Positions 24,055-27,151 of a stretch of DNA of 27,151 nt are shown in pieces. This DNA comes from Candidatus Delongbacteria bacterium. GTDB lineage: Bacteria; UBA4055. Position 1 is the first letter of the stretch; every line of letters begins with the position of its first letter. The stretch covers positions 1-27,151 of the forward strand of contig DMTS01000109.1 in NCBI GenBank assembly GCA_003477045.1, written 5' to 3'. Made by a program: the position numbers and the translations under genes. The notes under the pieces are model-generated. The model had not been told where the DNA came from. It did no database searches and saw only the letters and a list, made by a program, of their open reading frames with translations.

Positions 24055-25826
24055 TCTTTTTGACCTGCAAGTCTGCTTTCTATTATATTGAGATTGTTTC
24101 TGGCCTGTTCATGATCCGGATTGAGCTCAAGAACCCGTTTATATTTTATGACAGCCTCGTCATAATGTTCGGAAATAAAATAAAGGTGCCCCAGATTTAA
24201 GACAGGGTCAATGAACCCCGGATCTTTCTCTGATGCGGCAACATAGAGCTTTTCAGCTTCCTTCATATTGCCTTTTTTAAAATATATATTGGCCAGATTG
24301 TTCAGCGCTTTCGGATATTCGGGATTCAGCGACAAGGCTCTCAGATAATATTTCTCTGCCGAATCGAAATCTTTTTTTTCCGAATAGATGTTTCCGATAT
24401 TATTGCACAAGCCGTAGCTGTCCGGATTTATGGAAAAAGCTTTTAGATAGTAGCTGAGAGCTGTTTGCGAAAGACCGGATTTTTTAAATGCTTCACCGGC
24501 ATTGTAATTCGGACGGAATTTTTCGGGCGATTTACTTACGGAATCTTTCCATAATGAAAGCTCATCCTTCCATACTTCGTTTCTTCTTACTGTCGAGGCC
24601 GAATATGCGGCCGTAATAATTAAGAGAGTTATCAGCGTAAAATTATAATTAAAATTGCCTGCAATTTTATCAGCTGTTAATATAACTGATACAGATATGA
24701 ACAGCCCGAGACCGAACATGGCAGGATAAAGCCTGTGCTCGCTCATAAGGTCGCTTATAGGCAGTACGCTTGACCGTAAAGAAATTACCGCAAAGAACCA
24801 GACTATTGAAAAACTGATCAGTTTCTGATCTTTTTTATAAGCGTAAACTGCGATGAAGATCAAAACTCCGATAAATAAAATCCCTGAAAGGACTACAGGT
24901 TCAAAAATACTTTCCGGGACTGTTACATGATGATCGACATTCTGCCCGGCGGGAATAAAAAGAAGAAATATATATTTCGGGATCACTTTAAATTGAGTGA
25001 TCATATACTGCCATCTAGTTGTATCGGACATATATTCTTTCGGCAATATATCCGCTGCGAGTCCGATTATCAGGGCTGAAGAAAGAACTGCAGTCAGCGT
25101 TAATATCAGTTTTTTATTGCAGGATCCCTTCTCATCCCTTATAAAATATATTTCGAAAAGCAGGATCGTCAAAGGAAGAGTATAAGCCGTCTGCTTGGTC
25201 ATGACAGCCAATAGTCCGGTAAGTAAGAAAAGAGTGAATTTAAAAACTTTTTTGACCGTCTCTCTTTCTTTCCTGAATAAATAGTACATGATCAGAGCCG
25301 CCGTATAAAATGCAAAAGAAAGCGATTCCATTCTCTGTACGATATAAGTCACAGCTTCTGTCTGAATAGGATGAACAGCGAATATCAGCGCGGAAAACAA
25401 CCGGATGATCTTTTTATTTTTAATTACTGCATCCTGCTTAAATGCTCCTGAATTGAGAAGGATTCCGGTCAGTATAAAAACTAGAACAGATGAAATAATA
25501 TGGATTATCACATTAACTAAATGGTAACCGAAAACGCTGTACTGCCCGAAATGATAATTCAATGCAAAAGTAAACTGCGCCGGAGCTCTCTGAATAAAAT
25601 GGAACCAGAATGACAGATTTTTAAAGCTGTCAAAACTCTTATTATGCTGTGACTGGAAAATATGGTGGATGTCATCATACTGGAACGAGGTATGGAATGA
25701 GTTGTAATAAACAATTAGAACTGCAAGCGCAATAACAACAACCGAAATCATGTAGAAATTTTTTGAAAAAATTCCTTCCGGTTTTTCTTTTGAGGACGAT
25801 TCTATATTTCTCTTTTTTTTGCTCAT
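24051..25826 (-). CDS. TMTC-like multi-pass membrane glycosyltransferase (GT-C type) with C-terminal TPRs
   Basis: A 591-residue integral membrane protein. After a polar start come about ten hydrophobic segments (residues 25-410). The first extracytoplasmic loop carries FQYDDIHHIF with the Asp pair D51-D52, the position of the catalytic acid in GT-C enzymes such as PMT/TMTC. The loop with FAVHPIQTEAVTYI followed by QRMESLSF is a hallmark of TMTC-type (DUF1736-containing) proteins. Residues about 438-580 form four TPRs (NYNAGEAFKKSG, NNIGNIYSEKKDFDSAEKYY, NNLANIYFKKGNMKEAEKLY, LNLGHLYFISEHYDEAVIKY). Eukaryotic TMTCs O-mannosylate proteins; the bacterial substrate is unknown. The ATG lies just after the PFOR terminator and lacks a Shine-Dalgarno, so start and expression are uncertain. 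It leads the carbamoyltransferase cluster. Confidence 0.8.
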   Translation of the reverse strand: MSKKKRNIESSSKEKPEGIFSKNFYMISVVVIALAVLIVYYNSFHTSFQYDDIHHIFQSQHNKSFDSFKNLSFWFHFIQRAPAQFTFALNYHFGQYSVFGYHLVNVIIHIISSVLVFILTGILLNSGAFKQDAVIKNKKIIRLFSALIFAVHPIQTEAVTYIVQRMESLSFAFYTAALIMYYLFRKERETVKKVFKFTLFLLTGLLAVMTKQTAYTLPLTILLFEIYFIRDEKGSCNKKLILTLTAVLSSALIIGLAADILPKEYMSDTTRWQYMITQFKVIPKYIFLLFIPAGQNVDHHVTVPESIFEPVVLSGILFIGVLIFIAVYAYKKDQKLISFSIVWFFAVISLRSSVLPISDLMSEHRLYPAMFGLGLFISVSVILTADKIAGNFNYNFTLITLLIITAAYSASTVRRNEVWKDELSLWKDSVSKSPEKFRPNYNAGEAFKKSGLSQTALSYYLKAFSINPDSYGLCNNIGNIYSEKKDFDSAEKYYLRALSLNPEYPKALNNLANIYFKKGNMKEAEKLYVAASEKDPGFIDPVLNLGHLYFISEHYDEAVIKYKRVLELNPDHEQARNNLNIIESRLAGQKE

Positions 25827-25839
25827 AAATTCATTAATA

Positions 25840-25864
25840 AAAAGGACGGGGCTACCCCGTCCTT
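25840..25864 (-). terminator. Rho-independent terminator of the PFOR gene
   Basis: A perfect GC-rich hairpin: AAGGACGGGG (25842-25851), 3-base loop, CCCCGTCCTT (25855-25864). On the minus strand it is followed by TTTTTATTAATG. It lies 22 bases after the PFOR stop and only about 15 bases before the start of the TMTC-like gene. Confidence 0.9.
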
Positions 25865-25886
25865 CAATATTCTCAATAAAATTGAA

Positions 25887-27151
25887 CTAGAATTTCAATT
25901 CGGATTTCATTTTATAGCTGCTGTATCTCCATTTTGCATTCTCTTCGGCTGCGCTGAATAAAGTTTTCGCTTCTTCGGGGAATGTTTTCAATAATGATGT
26001 ATATCTGACTTCACCCTGTAAAAACGACTGGAACTTATCCCAGCTCGGTTCTTTCGAATCTAAGGTGAAAGGATTTTTTCCTTCGGCTTCAAGCATAGGA
26101 TTATACCTGTACAGGTGCCAGTATCCTGCTTCAACCGCAAGTTTTTGTTCCTGCTGGGTTTTGCCCATTCCGGCCCTTAATCCGTGGTTGATGCACGGTG
26201 AATATGCTATTATAAGAGAAGGTCCCGGATACGCTTCTGCTTCTTTTAGTGCTTTAAAATACTGAGCCTGATTCGCGCCCATTGCGACCTGAGCGACATA
26301 AACATATCCGTAGCTCATAGCCATCATTCCCAAGTCTTTTTTTCTTATCTTTTTTCCTGAAGCAGCGAATTTTGCGACAGCGCCGATCGGGGTTGATTTT
26401 GATGACTGACCGCCCGTATTTGAATATACTTCGGTGTCCATTACAAGAAGATTTACATCATCGCCTGAAGCTATAACATGGTCAAGACCTCCATAGCCGA
26501 TGTCGTAGGCCCATCCGTCTCCGCCGAAGATCCATACCGATTTTTTTACAAGGTACTGATCCAGTTCCTGAATTTCTTTTATTGATCCGCAGCCGCAGGT
26601 TTCATTTTTAACAGCTGTTCTGACAATATCTGCCGCTTTTTTCGATTCTTCGGCATTATCTTTACCTGCTATCCACATTTCAAAAGCGGTCTTAGTTTCA
26701 GGCTTTATTCCGCCCTTTTCTATTGCGGCTTTCATTTTTATAACTAATCTGTCTCTTAGCTTATTGACAGCCAGAGCCATTCCCAAACCGTACTCGGCAT
26801 TGTCCTCAAATAAAGAGTTTGCCCATGCGGGGCCTTTGCCTTCGGAGTTGGGGCAGTATGGAGTTGACGGGGCCGATCCGCCGTAAATAGAAGAACAGCC
26901 TGTTGCGTTCGCCACCATCATTCTGTCGCCGAACAGCTGGGTTATAGCTTTTATGTAAGGTGTTTCGCCGCATCCGCCGCACGCGCCTGAAAATTCAAAT
27001 AAAGGTCGTGCGAACTGCGAAGATTTTACATTCGCGAATTTATCGGTAAGCTTGTCTTTATATGTTACATTTTTAGATATAATATCCCATCTTTCAACTT
27101 CCGCTGTCTGGGTGCCCAGTGCTTTCATTTCAAGAGCTTTGCCTTTTGGTG
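25887..27151 (-). CDS. nifJ: Pyruvate:ferredoxin (flavodoxin) oxidoreductase, C-terminal part
   Basis: The reading frame runs past the window edge; about 420 C-terminal residues are visible. A Met codon at 27128 is internal, because the frame continues upstream without a stop (PKGKALEMK). The visible part is the thiamine-diphosphate-binding domain of the single-chain enzyme: FSGACGGCGETPYIKA with cluster-ligating Cys residues, NATGCSSIYGGSAPSTPY, WANSLFEDNAEYG, GGDGWAYDIGYGGLDHV (ThDP/Mg site), VMDTEVYSNTGGQSSKSTP and PSLIIAYSPCINHGL. It oxidatively decarboxylates pyruvate to acetyl-CoA, reducing ferredoxin, and is typical of anaerobes. A terminator follows the gene. Confidence 0.97.
   Translation of the reverse strand, partial: PKGKALEMKALGTQTAEVERWDIISKNVTYKDKLTDKFANVKSSQFARPLFEFSGACGGCGETPYIKAITQLFGDRMMVANATGCSSIYGGSAPSTPYCPNSEGKGPAWANSLFEDNAEYGLGMALAVNKLRDRLVIKMKAAIEKGGIKPETKTAFEMWIAGKDNAEESKKAADIVRTAVKNETCGCGSIKEIQELDQYLVKKSVWIFGGDGWAYDIGYGGLDHVIASGDDVNLLVMDTEVYSNTGGQSSKSTPIGAVAKFAASGKKIRKKDLGMMAMSYGYVYVAQVAMGANQAQYFKALKEAEAYPGPSLIIAYSPCINHGLRAGMGKTQQEQKLAVEAGYWHLYRYNPMLEAEGKNPFTLDSKEPSWDKFQSFLQGEVRYTSLLKTFPEEAKTLFSAAEENAKWRYSSYKMKSELKF

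Noticed and set aside
25887..27128. A complete 413-residue protein starting at the Met codon at 27128
   Set aside because: The frame continues upstream to the window edge, and the sequence is the C-terminal ThDP-binding part of a much longer PFOR, so this Met is internal.
1..27151. CRISPR arrays, transposons, prophage genes, tRNA or rRNA genes, toxin-antitoxin pairs
   Set aside because: Reading both strands showed no regularly spaced direct repeats, transposase or integrase motifs, cloverleaf-like CCA-ended segments or typical toxin-antitoxin pairs.

Overview
The window reads as a piece of chromosome from a Gram-negative, AT-rich, probably anaerobic bacterium. The basis is a pyruvate:ferredoxin oxidoreductase, two tandem outer-membrane beta-barrel proteins, a PorV/PorQ-like barrel, many lipoproteins and export signals ending in ...AQ. 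This combination is reminiscent of uncultured lineages around the Bacteroidetes/FCB group, but the phylum cannot be fixed from this sequence alone. Coding density is very high: no gene-free stretch exceeds about 210 bases, and I saw no rRNA, tRNA, transposon, prophage or CRISPR array.

Layout, left to right. (1) 1-2503, minus: a CCA-adding/poly(A) polymerase-family gene followed after 2 bases by a GAF-PAS sensor protein cut by the window edge, probably a histidine kinase. (2) 2596-5530, plus: a strong promoter, a 5' leader with an inverted repeat, two tandem paralogous barrel proteins and a bidirectional terminator. (3) 5542-6945, minus: a PorV/PorQ-like outer-membrane protein and ssb behind one consensus promoter. 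(4) 6985-8969, plus: an ABC ATPase without a permease, a small exported coiled-coil protein and an HDOD-domain protein. (5) 8976-16368, minus: a tightly packed six-gene operon. It holds a GAF-FHA-like-ABCG fusion transporter, chorismate mutase, aspartate-semialdehyde dehydrogenase, a small lipoprotein, a degenerate divergent polysaccharide deacetylase and a tRNA-dihydrouridine synthase. (6) 16382-20575, minus: a four-gene envelope operon (FecR-domain lipoprotein, two LPP20-like paralogues, TPR/SLH lipoprotein) ending in a terminator. (7) 20597-25826, minus: a TMTC-like membrane glycosyltransferase with TPRs, an SGNH hydrolase-like protein, an SxtJ-like membrane protein, a 49-residue DUF5989-like membrane peptide and a NodU/CmcH-type carbamoyltransferase. 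(8) 25842-27151, minus: the C-terminal part of PFOR with its terminator.

The most interesting parts are: region 7, a compact gene set that could transfer a sugar and then decorate the product with carbamoyl or acyl groups; the GAF-ABCG fusion, whose GAF domain carries the NKFDE motif typical of cyclic-nucleotide-binding GAF domains; the FecR/LPP20/LPP20/SLH envelope operon; and a deacetylase-like protein in which the residues expected to bind metal are replaced. All functional statements come from motif recognition by eye; no database search was possible.
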